DNA of 64,000 nt from Peptacetobacter hominis (GTDB lineage: Bacteria > Bacillota > Clostridia > Peptostreptococcales > Peptostreptococcaceae), in the NCBI RefSeq assembly GCF_006861675.1, contig NZ_SGJB01000004.1, positions 62,001-126,000 of the forward strand, given 5' to 3'. Positions 56,649-64,000 of the stretch are shown here, one piece after another. Position 1 is the stretch's first letter; every line of letters starts with the position of its first letter. The notes under the pieces were generated by a model. That model was not told the origin of the DNA. It made no database searches and was given only the letters and a program-made list of their open reading frames with translations. A program made the translations under genes and the position numbers.

Positions 56649-58367
56649 CTATATTGTGTTTACTGATTCCACATCTATTTTACGTATGTTTCTTTTTGTT
56701 GATTTTTCAGATACTTTCTTCATTGAAATTTCCTTCACTCTTATTTTATAAACAGCAAACTCATAAAGCCCTCTCGCAAATACATTTATTACAAGTATAA
56801 GTATGCTCATTGCAGCTGCCTGGGCTATGTCTCCAGCTTCCTCCATATGAGTTATAGCTATCGACGCTATTTTAAAGTTTGCACTATATAGAAATACCAC
56901 CGCGGATACTGTTACCATAGAGTTCATAAAATAGAAAAGGAATATTTCAAGTATCGCTGGTAGAGATAATGGTACTACAACTTTTGAAAAAATCTTTATT
57001 TGAGGTATCTTCATACTGTCACCAACATTTTCATATTCTCTGTCCAGCTTTTTCATGGCACTTGTAGCTGTCACAAACGGCACTGCATAAAAGTGCAGAA
57101 TATTTGCAAGAACAAGTATTGTAACTGTTCCGTATATAAAGTTCAATGGGTTGTTTGCATTGTTGAAAAAGAATATAAAGCCAAGCCCTATAACCATTCC
57201 CGGAAGTGCCATAGGTATTGAAGAAAACAACTTACCTATCATCTTTATGTATCTGTTACTTTTGCTTCTTTCAATCATATATGCATATACAAGTACAAAT
57301 GCAGTTCCTGCAACTGCAGATAAAAAACTCATAAGTACAGAATTTATAAAACTCTGGATTCCCCCTGTAGATGCGTTGAATCTGAAGTTATCAACTGTAA
57401 ATCCCATTCTATATGGATAATATTCTGTAAATGCTCCCATAAAAAGAACCATTATCATAATCAGAAACGAAAGTGTAACCGCTCCACATATTACATAAAA
57501 ACATATATCTCTTTTTGTAGATTTTTTTATTTTAAACTCTGTAGATTTTGAACTTATAAAATCTCCATTTTTACCATCAGTAATTCTATCAACTGCAAAA
57601 CTGAGTATTGCAGGAATAAGCATCAAAGATCCTACCACCGCTCCCATATTCATATTGAACAGACCTGTTACCTGTTTATATATATCGGTAGCCAGAACAT
57701 TGTAGTTTCCTCCAAGAACCTTTGGAGCACCAAAATCCGTGAATGCAAGTACAAAGCATACAAACAGAGAGTTTATGACTGTATATTTAACTGAAGGAAG
57801 AGTTATTTTTACAAGCTTCGTAAAATTACTGCATCCAAGTGTATCCGCCATTTCATAAAGTCTTCCATCAGCATATTTTAATGCTATATAAAACATCAGA
57901 AATGACTGAGGAAATGTGTATATTATTTCCGACATTATTATCCCTGTACTTCCATACAGACCAATATCAAATCCAAACATCGTAACTACACCCTGTTTAC
58001 CAAAAAGATATACAAGAGAAAGACCGTGTGCAACAGTTGGAAGAAACAGCGGTATCATAGCCGCATATCTGAAGAAATTCTTCCCCTTTATATTTGTTTT
58101 TGTTAGACCATAGGCATATAAAAATCCCAGGCCAGAACTTATTAAGGCTGTTGCTATAGACACAACCATTGTATTTTTTATCGAAACTGAAAGTGCCGGT
58201 GTAGTAAAATATTCAATATAGTTTCCAAATCCGGCAAATGTTCCGTCCTGATTTATCATAGCTTTTGAAAAAAGACTTATAACCGGAAATACAAGAACTA
58301 TTGTAAATATTATCGTCATAGCCGACATCAGAATATCTGAAGGGTGAATCTTCTTTAATCTGTTCAT
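56649..58367 (-). CDS. PhnU-like ABC permease (two-lobe, 2-aminoethylphosphonate/iron type)
   Basis: A 572-residue permease with about twelve helices, i.e. two fused BPD_transp_1 domains. EAA-type coupling motifs appear in each lobe (ADTLGCSNFTKLVKITLPSV and GDSMKIPQIKIFSKVVVPLSLPAI). The closest families are PhnU2/FbpB-type permeases of 2-aminoethylphosphonate and Fe3+ importers. The gene is two bases from the ATPase gene upstream, so it is coupled. Confidence 0.85.
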   Translation of the reverse strand: MNRLKKIHPSDILMSAMTIIFTIVLVFPVISLFSKAMINQDGTFAGFGNYIEYFTTPALSVSIKNTMVVSIATALISSGLGFLYAYGLTKTNIKGKNFFRYAAMIPLFLPTVAHGLSLVYLFGKQGVVTMFGFDIGLYGSTGIIMSEIIYTFPQSFLMFYIALKYADGRLYEMADTLGCSNFTKLVKITLPSVKYTVINSLFVCFVLAFTDFGAPKVLGGNYNVLATDIYKQVTGLFNMNMGAVVGSLMLIPAILSFAVDRITDGKNGDFISSKSTEFKIKKSTKRDICFYVICGAVTLSFLIMIMVLFMGAFTEYYPYRMGFTVDNFRFNASTGGIQSFINSVLMSFLSAVAGTAFVLVYAYMIERSKSNRYIKMIGKLFSSIPMALPGMVIGLGFIFFFNNANNPLNFIYGTVTILVLANILHFYAVPFVTATSAMKKLDREYENVGDSMKIPQIKIFSKVVVPLSLPAILEIFLFYFMNSMVTVSAVVFLYSANFKIASIAITHMEEAGDIAQAAAMSILILVINVFARGLYEFAVYKIRVKEISMKKVSEKSTKRNIRKIDVESVNTI

Positions 58368-58369
58368 AT

Positions 58370-59368
58370 CTACACCACCTCTTCATCTAGATATGATACA
58401 ATATCATCTTTTGTATAATTGAATACCACTCTGTCACCTTTATTAAAATCAATCTCAGACACTTCATCGGACATAAGATCCACACATATTTCTTTCCTAT
58501 CGTCACATTCTCCGTATACTCTTGTAGTCGCTCCTCTGAACTCTATATTGGTTACTGTTCCTGGCCTGTTTTCCATACCGTCTATTGACATACTAGACAT
58601 TATTATCTTTTCCGGTCTTATTCCGTAGATATGTTTTCCTTCTCTATATATGTTCATAGAACCTATAAAATCAGCCACAAATGCAGATTTAGGATTTCTG
58701 TATATTTCACCCGGAGTTCCTATCTGCTCTATTACAGAATTATTCATTACAACAATCCTATCAGCCATTGTAAGTGCCTCTTCCTGATCATGTGTAACCA
58801 TTATCGTTGTTATTCCGAGTTTTTTCTGTATATTGCATATTTCTGTTCTTAATTTACTTCTTACTTTTGCATCAAGTGCTGAAAGTGGTTCATCCAGAAG
58901 AAGATATTCAGGCTTAAGGGAGATAGCTCTTGCAAGAGCTGTTCTCTGCTGTTGTCCACCAGATAACTGAAATGGATATTTTTTTCTGTGCTCATAAAGA
59001 TCTACCATTTCCAACACTTCTCTGCATCTTTCAACTCTTTCTTTTTTACTTACTTCTTTTCTCTGCTCAAGTCCGAATAGAATATTCTGCTCTACTGTCA
59101 TATTTGGAAAAAGAGCATACGACTGAAATACTATACCAAAATTTCTTTTTGATGAATCCAGTTCTGTGCAGTCCTTTCCATTTATGAATATACTTCCGTC
59201 ACTTGGTTTTTCAAGACCCGCTATTATTCTTAAAAGAGTTGTTTTTCCACATCCTGATGGCCCAAGTATTGAAATAAATTCTCCTTTTTCTATTTCCAGC
59301 GATACATCGTTGAGCGCAGTCTGTTTATCAAATACCTTGACTATATTTTTGACTTCTAAAAACGCCAT
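58370..59368 (-). CDS. ABC importer ATPase (PhnT/PotA/FbpC group)
   Basis: A 332-residue ATPase with Walker A GPSGCGKTT, QLSGGQQQRTALARA, LLLDEPLSALD and the switch MVTHDQEEALTMADRI. A C-terminal TOBE-like regulatory part (YGIRPEKIIMSS, RGATTRVYGE) is present. Coupled to the permease gene. The family handles 2-aminoethylphosphonate, polyamines or iron. Confidence 0.9.
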   Translation of the reverse strand: MAFLEVKNIVKVFDKQTALNDVSLEIEKGEFISILGPSGCGKTTLLRIIAGLEKPSDGSIFINGKDCTELDSSKRNFGIVFQSYALFPNMTVEQNILFGLEQRKEVSKKERVERCREVLEMVDLYEHRKKYPFQLSGGQQQRTALARAISLKPEYLLLDEPLSALDAKVRSKLRTEICNIQKKLGITTIMVTHDQEEALTMADRIVVMNNSVIEQIGTPGEIYRNPKSAFVADFIGSMNIYREGKHIYGIRPEKIIMSSMSIDGMENRPGTVTNIEFRGATTRVYGECDDRKEICVDLMSDEVSEIDFNKGDRVVFNYTKDDIVSYLDEEVV

Positions 59369-59437
59369 TCTCAGCCCCCCTTAAATCTTTCTTAATTTTT
59401 TAAACCTGCCTTCAGCCTATTGATACAATATTATTTA

Positions 59438-60511
59438 TTATTCTTCCGGCTCAGATTTTGCATCAAATTTCTTCATCCATTCGTCAAGTATAGATGTTCT
59501 GTTCTCTGCTGCCCATGAGAAGTCATTATCTATAAGCTGATCTATTGGATCATTTTCATATCCTTCATAAGTTCCCACATTATCTGTAGTTATTATTGGA
59601 TAGTTTACTTTGTAAAGTTCCATTGCATCGTCTGATATTGCCCAATCAAGGAAAGTGTACGCTGCAGGATTTATTTCTTTTTTATTTATAAGAGCATTTG
59701 CCTCTAAATCCCAACCTGAACCTTCTTCAGGGAATACAACTTCCACAGGAGCTCCATCTTTTTTCTGACTAAGTCCTGCATATCCAAAACTTATACCTAC
59801 AGCACATTCTCCTGATGCAGCCATTTTTGCTGGTTTTGAACCAGAGTGAGTATACTGGGCTATGTTTTTATCAAGATCCTCAAGGTATTTCCATCCATCT
59901 TCTTCTCCCATTAACTGAAGTATAGCGGAAACTGTAAGGAACCCTGTTCCTGATGAGTTTGGATTTGACATTACTATATGTCCCTTGAATGCTGGATCAA
60001 GAAGATCTTTATATGATTTTATTTCCGGTAATCCAAGTTTTTCAGCTTCTACTGTATTTACTGTTATTGCTGTTTCCCAGGCATCTATACCAACCCATGT
60101 AGGAACCTCTTTGTCTGATTTAAACTCTGGAAGTATTCTATCTACTCCCTCTGGAGCGTATTCCTTAAGTCCCCCCTGATTATCAAGAACCATCATAGAT
60201 GATGCTGCTGTTCCCCATACTATATCCGCCTGAGGATTATCTTTTTCAGCTAGAAGTTTTGCCGTTATTATTCCTGTAGACTCCCTTACCACATTTACTT
60301 TTATGTCCGGGTATTTTTTGTTGAATTCAGCAAGATAAGTAGATACCTGCTCATCTTCTAATGCTGTATAAACTGTTATTTCACCTTTGTCAGCTTTTTC
60401 TCCATTTTCAGATGATGCTGCTTCATTGCTTCCACATCCAGTAGCAAATATTGCTGATGCTGTAATTACTCCAGCCATCATAATACTAAGAAGCCTTTTT
60501 TTCAGTTTCAT
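59438..60511 (-). CDS. Substrate-binding lipoprotein of the PhnSTU-like importer
   Basis: A 357-residue binding protein. The lipobox is IFATGCGSNEAASS (Cys about residue 26), so it is anchored outside the membrane. The mature part has the type-2 binding fold (GEITVYTALEDEQVSTYLAEF, ADIVWGTAASSMMVLD, VMSNPNSSGTGFLTVSAILQ). The SNPNSSGTG loop resembles phosphonate-type binding proteins (PhnS2). It is first gene of the transporter operon, 70 bases ahead of the ATPase. The ligand (2-aminoethylphosphonate, Fe3+ or another amino compound) is inferred. Confidence 0.85.
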   Translation of the reverse strand: MKLKKRLLSIMMAGVITASAIFATGCGSNEAASSENGEKADKGEITVYTALEDEQVSTYLAEFNKKYPDIKVNVVRESTGIITAKLLAEKDNPQADIVWGTAASSMMVLDNQGGLKEYAPEGVDRILPEFKSDKEVPTWVGIDAWETAITVNTVEAEKLGLPEIKSYKDLLDPAFKGHIVMSNPNSSGTGFLTVSAILQLMGEEDGWKYLEDLDKNIAQYTHSGSKPAKMAASGECAVGISFGYAGLSQKKDGAPVEVVFPEEGSGWDLEANALINKKEINPAAYTFLDWAISDDAMELYKVNYPIITTDNVGTYEGYENDPIDQLIDNDFSWAAENRTSILDEWMKKFDAKSEPEE

Positions 60512-60697
60512 TTTTAATTTCCCCCTAATTATTTTTAATTTGTACTGTCACTCGACCTTACAGCATTAATAATACAGGCTTATTATTAACATTTAATTAA
60601 CTGTTTTTAAATTTATAGTTAACTTAATATAATAATTAGAGCAATTTCTTGTAATTTTTTTACATAAATTTCAGTATTCAATAACATGTTTTCTAAA

Positions 60698-61561
60698 TTA
60701 TTTAATAACATGTTCTTCTATAATCTTACTGTTTTTTTTCAGAACCTTAGAATAGTGTTTCGGTTTCCTCACCATAAGTCCCATATAAATCATATCTATA
60801 ATAGCAAGCTGTGAACATCTGGAAACAATAGCCTCTTTGTATATTATTTTTTCATTTCCAGAGCATATTATTATATCCGAATACTTATTTATTATTGATT
60901 CATATGAGTTGGTGATTGTTATTACTGTCGCTCCCGTTCTTTTGGCTATTTTAGCAGCTTCAACTGTATTTTTGGTTTTCCCGCAATATGATATAGCTAT
61001 TGCAACATCGTTTTTATTCAGATTTGAAGCATATACAGACTGCCTTATATAGTCTGAGCTATATATAACATCAATTCCCATATAAACAAGCTTAATACTT
61101 AGATCATCTGCAACAATACACGAGTTCTCAGACGCAAAAATAACTACTTTGCCGGCTTTATCTATTGCCGATACAGCTTTTTCAATATCCTCAGAAGATA
61201 TGTTCTTTAAAGTGTTTTTAAGCTGCTTTATATTTGATGCTATTATTTTTGATGGTACATCTGATATGTCATCATTTATATCCATCTCAAACTGTGTCAT
61301 AAGATTGTATTCATCATCATCTTCTTTAAAGTAACCTTTTTCAATCAGATATGTTTTAAATTCCTTGAATCCTTCAAAGCCAAGAGACCTCGAAAATCTA
61401 ACTACTGTAGGTTGGCTGACTCCTCCTTTTCTGGATAATGTATCTATATTTATATCTTTCGCGGATATTTGATTCTCAATAAAAAGTTCCGCTATTTTTT
61501 TTTCTGACTTTCTCATCGAACTGTAATTTGATTCAATTAAAAATCTAATATTTTTTTCCAT
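60698..61561 (-). CDS. RpiR-family transcriptional regulator
   Basis: A 287-residue regulator with an N-terminal HTH_6 (LFIENQISAKDINIDTLSRK, then GVSQPTVVRFSRSLGF) and a C-terminal SIS sugar-phosphate-binding domain (VVIFASENSCIVADDLSIKL, AISYCGKTKNTVEAA, ATVITITNSYES). It lies directly upstream of the transporter operon on the same strand and probably controls it. RpiR proteins normally sense phosphosugars; here a phosphonate or related metabolite may be sensed. An inverted repeat TTAACT-14-AGTTAA at 60597-60622 is a candidate operator. Confidence 0.9.
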   Translation of the reverse strand: MEKNIRFLIESNYSSMRKSEKKIAELFIENQISAKDINIDTLSRKGGVSQPTVVRFSRSLGFEGFKEFKTYLIEKGYFKEDDDEYNLMTQFEMDINDDISDVPSKIIASNIKQLKNTLKNISSEDIEKAVSAIDKAGKVVIFASENSCIVADDLSIKLVYMGIDVIYSSDYIRQSVYASNLNKNDVAIAISYCGKTKNTVEAAKIAKRTGATVITITNSYESIINKYSDIIICSGNEKIIYKEAIVSRCSQLAIIDMIYMGLMVRKPKHYSKVLKKNSKIIEEHVIK

Positions 61562-61899
61562 AACCTTATTCTCCCTTTTTAGATTATTTTCTATAAATTA
61601 TGTAATATTTATACATATTTTCTATCTCATTTATTTCATGAACACTGTATCTGACTATACTGCGCTATTCTATCTCTAAAATAAATCATAATTTTATCCT
61701 GTTTTTCTTATTTTTATTTTGTTTTAACTGATTATATATTTTTTATATTAATTTCATACTTTTAGAATGTTAAAATCCTATAAAATATCCATCTCTTTTT
61801 AATATTTTTTTAATGTATATAAATCTTCTAATTTATATATCTGTTATTTCTTATTCTATATATCTATCTTTATTTATTGGACCCTTATTTTGCGCATAA
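61562..61899. other. AT-rich non-coding stretch upstream of rpiR
   Basis: No gene or RNA recognised. It holds the rpiR promoter region and runs to the hpf terminator. Confidence 0.6.
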
Positions 61900-61930
61900 A
61901 AAAAGACCATTGCAAAATACAATGGTCTTT
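61900..61930 (-). terminator. Terminator of hpf
   Basis: A perfect stem AAAGACCATTG/CAATGGTCTTT with a seven-base loop and a T-run on the minus strand. Confidence 0.8.
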
Positions 61931-61940
61931 ATATACATCT

Positions 61941-62489
61941 TTAATCTTCCTGTTCAATTATTCCATAGCCGCCGTTTCTACGTCTGTATACAAGAGCTAT
62001 TTCATCAGTCTCCTCATTCTTAAACATGTAAAAATCATGTCCTAATAAATCCATCTGTAAAACAGCTTCTTCCTCAGTCATAGGTTTTACGCTTATTTTC
62101 TTACGTCTCTTGATTTCTGTATCCTCTTCTTCTATTTCAACATCATCAAGTATATCATCTGATACAACAGATTCAAATCTTATACTCTGATTTTCCTGAT
62201 GTTTTTTCTGCATTTTTCCTTTATATTTTCTAAGCTGTATTTTTAATTTATCAAATACAAGGTCTATTGCAGGATATAGATTATCCTGTGCCTCTTCAGC
62301 TCTTATTACAGGACCATTTTTAGGAGCTATAGTTACCTCAATTTTATGTCTTCCCTTTTTAGCACTTACAGTAACTCTTACGTCTGTATCTGGACTTATG
62401 TATTTATCCAATCTGCCAAGTTTTGCTTCAACGGTGTCCTTTATACCCTGAGTTAATTCCATTTGTCTTCCAGATATAATTATGTTCAT
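61941..62489 (-). CDS. hpf: Long-form ribosome hibernation promoting factor
   Basis: A 182-residue long HPF. The N-terminal S30AE domain (MNIIISGRQMELTQGIKDTVE, LDKYISPDTDVRVTVSAKKG) binds the 30S decoding centre. A charged linker (about 96-130) leads to the C-terminal dimerisation domain (RRKKISVKPMTEEEAVLQMD, LLGHDFYMFKNEETDEIALVYRR in part) that makes 100S dimers. The linker has EESDE-like acidity (DILDDVEIEEEDTEIKRRKK). Monocistronic. Confidence 0.96.
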   Translation of the reverse strand: MNIIISGRQMELTQGIKDTVEAKLGRLDKYISPDTDVRVTVSAKKGRHKIEVTIAPKNGPVIRAEEAQDNLYPAIDLVFDKLKIQLRKYKGKMQKKHQENQSIRFESVVSDDILDDVEIEEEDTEIKRRKKISVKPMTEEEAVLQMDLLGHDFYMFKNEETDEIALVYRRRNGGYGIIEQED

Positions 62490-62812
62490 AATGACAACTC
62501 CTTTCAGATACCGTATTACCGATATCTTTATATCTTTAATTATTATATTCTACATTTATCTGAAAATTCCTTTTTATTTGACATATTTTTTATTTTTATA
62601 CCTGTTTATTTGTGACTATGTGGATTTTTATTCTGTTGATAATGTGTATAACTTTGTTGGTAAGTTGATAAATGTGTATATTACCCATCCACAGAGATTC
62701 TATTTCCCATATTTTTCCACATGTATTGTTGTTAATTTGTTGATTATTTTCCCAATATCTTTTTATATATTTTTATTTTATAGTATAGTATTTTATAGGG
62801 GGGTGAATTTAA
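62490..62812. other. Intergenic region with DnaA-box-like 9-mers
   Basis: Between hpf and a MATE gene, the plus strand has TGTGTATAA at 62643-62651 and TTTTCCACA at 62713-62721, both strict matches to TTWTNCACA or its complement. A near match TGTGTATAT lies at 62673-62681, among GTTGATAA repeats. A DnaA-binding cluster is possible; no dnaA or dnaN gene is beside it. Confidence 0.35.
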
Positions 62813-64000
62813 TTGCAGAAAGATTATCTTATAAAGAAAAATCCACTTCATGCCCTGCTTATTTTTTCATTACCTATAATAATAGGTAATCTTTTTCAGC
62901 AGACATACACACTTGTCGATTCGGCAATTGTAGGAAGATTTGTAGGTGAAGAAGCTCTTGCGGCAATAGGAGCTTCCTATTCTCTGACTAATATTTTCAT
63001 ATGTGTCGCAATTGGAGGGGGTATTGGCGCTTCTGTCGTAGTTGGACAGTATTTTGGAGCCGGAAATTTTTCAAAACTTAAGACAGCTGTATCGACAGCA
63101 CTTATATCCTTTGCTGTTTTAAGTATTTTACTTGGCTTTTTCGGACTCTTATTAAGCAGAGAAATTATGATCCTTTTGAATACACCTGAGAATGTTTTGG
63201 ATATGTCATCCTTATATCTTGGAATATATTTTCTTGGTCTTCCATTTCTTTTTATGTATAATATCCTTTCATCTATGTTTAATGCACTTGGAAAATCAAA
63301 AATACCTCTTGTTTTCCTTATTTTCTCATCTGTATTCAACATAGTTCTGGACATTATATTGGTTAAAAACTTTGGACTCGGTGTACGAGGTGTTGCATAT
63401 GCAACTCTTATCGCACAGGGAATTTCCGCACTGGCATCATTCATCGTATTTGTGAAGTTTCTTAAAACTCTTGAAAGTAACAGTGAATTTCATTTTTTCG
63501 ATACTTCCGAGCTTTTTTCAATTATAAGAATAGCTCTTCCATCTATACTTCAGCAGTCCACTGTTTCCATCGGTATGATGCTTGTCCAGTCGGTTGTAAA
63601 TAGTTTCGGCTCAGAATCACTTGCAGGTTTTTCAGCTGCAATGAGAGTTGAGTCAATCTGTATAGTTCCTCTTACTGGTATAGGTAATGCTGTTTCCGCT
63701 TATACAGCACAGAATATAGGCGCAGGTTCCTTTGAAAGAGTGAAAACAGGATACAAATATGCAAACTTTATGGTAATTATCTCTGCTGCTGTAATATGTT
63801 TTATTCTTCAGTTTTTCAATAATAGTATAGTTTATGCTTTTCTTGGATCTAATGGAACAGCAACAGCTTTCTCGACAGCAGAAGCCTATATGACTTTTGT
63901 GGGATGGTTTTACTGTATTCTTGGATTTAAACTATGTGCAGACAGTGTGTTGAAGGGTGCAGGAGATATGAGTGTATTTACATTTGCAAGTCTTCTGAAT
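62813..64000 (+). CDS. MATE-family efflux transporter, 3' end outside window
   Basis: The first 396 residues of a MATE transporter. It starts at TTG 62813, with GGGGGG nine bases upstream. Features include LPIIIGNLFQQTYTLVDSAIVGRFVGEEALAAIGA, cut here to FQQTYTLVDSAIVGRFVG, and the second-lobe helices around SILQQSTVSIGMMLVQSVV. It is a paralogue of the MATE gene at 39778-41154 but of the VmrA/DinF-like group. The frame is open to the window end. Confidence 0.88.
   Translation, partial: MQKDYLIKKNPLHALLIFSLPIIIGNLFQQTYTLVDSAIVGRFVGEEALAAIGASYSLTNIFICVAIGGGIGASVVVGQYFGAGNFSKLKTAVSTALISFAVLSILLGFFGLLLSREIMILLNTPENVLDMSSLYLGIYFLGLPFLFMYNILSSMFNALGKSKIPLVFLIFSSVFNIVLDIILVKNFGLGVRGVAYATLIAQGISALASFIVFVKFLKTLESNSEFHFFDTSELFSIIRIALPSILQQSTVSIGMMLVQSVVNSFGSESLAGFSAAMRVESICIVPLTGIGNAVSAYTAQNIGAGSFERVKTGYKYANFMVIISAAVICFILQFFNNSIVYAFLGSNGTATAFSTAEAYMTFVGWFYCILGFKLCADSVLKGAGDMSVFTFASLLN

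Noticed and set aside
60683-60714. AACATGTT repeats as an RpiR operator
   Set aside because: One copy lies inside the rpiR stop region and both are downstream of the promoter; chance palindromes in AT-rich DNA are likely.
62977-63444. 155-codon minus-strand frame opposite the MATE gene
   Set aside because: It is antisense to a clear MATE coding region and has no ribosome binding site or sensible composition.

Overview
The window looks like chromosome from a low-GC, AGA-rich Gram-positive anaerobe of the class Clostridia. Peptostreptococcaceae (Peptostreptococcus or a close relative) is the best guess; this is inference from gene content and codon use, not a database result. Supporting content: groES-groEL with a CIRCE operator next to guaA, a PyrDB/PyrK-type pyrimidine operon, NAD-type glutamate dehydrogenase, Rex, a 2[4Fe-4S] ferredoxin, long-form HPF, and a bile-salt-hydrolase-type enzyme at the left edge that hints at a gut habitat. 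TTG starts preceded by good Shine-Dalgarno sequences are common.

Layout. 0-6.4 kb: partial choloylglycine hydrolase, an EamA transporter, a FetAB-like exporter, a class V aminotransferase, and two tandem CPBP membrane proteases. 6.4-13.7 kb: an AT-rich, TTA-leucine-rich island on the minus strand. It encodes, in transcription order, a radical SAM protein, a 234-aa protein, a PLD-nuclease/SF2-helicase fusion, a 55-aa protein, a DndD-like SMC ATPase, a 145-aa protein in the DndE position, and a 74-aa protein. This is the best candidate for an undescribed (probably anti-phage or DNA-modification) system. 13.7-18.8 kb: a B3/B4-domain protein, a LysR regulator, a GNAT enzyme, the stub of a second LysR gene, and a second accessory cassette (281-aa protein plus AAA+ ATPase). 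18.8-31 kb: guaA, groELS, an OGG1-type glycosylase, a YeiH-like exporter with a divergent LysR regulator, pyrBKDE plus a small membrane protein, and an SH3/NlpC-P60 cell-wall hydrolase.

31-42 kb: a two-component system divergent from a secreted Gly/Asn-rich protein, gdh, a P-loop/Asp23 fusion protein, ferredoxin, rex, ABC-F and MATE genes, and hsp20 under a CIRCE-like operator that overlaps a consensus promoter. 42-44.7 kb: a zone of small and decaying accessory genes; two carry single in-frame stops and one is a degraded paralogue of a neighbour. It also holds a flavodoxin-family gene with a perfect palindrome over its -35. 44.7-54.7 kb: the tsaE-tsaB-rimI-tsaD set, an amidohydrolase, tex, prfB (with its programmed +1 frameshift) and secA. 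55-61.6 kb: an RpiR regulator and a PhnSTU-like (2-aminoethylphosphonate-type) ABC transporter followed by a saccharopine-dehydrogenase-like enzyme. 61.9-64 kb: hpf and a MATE transporter cut by the window end.

No rRNA, tRNA, CRISPR array, transposase or integrase was seen.
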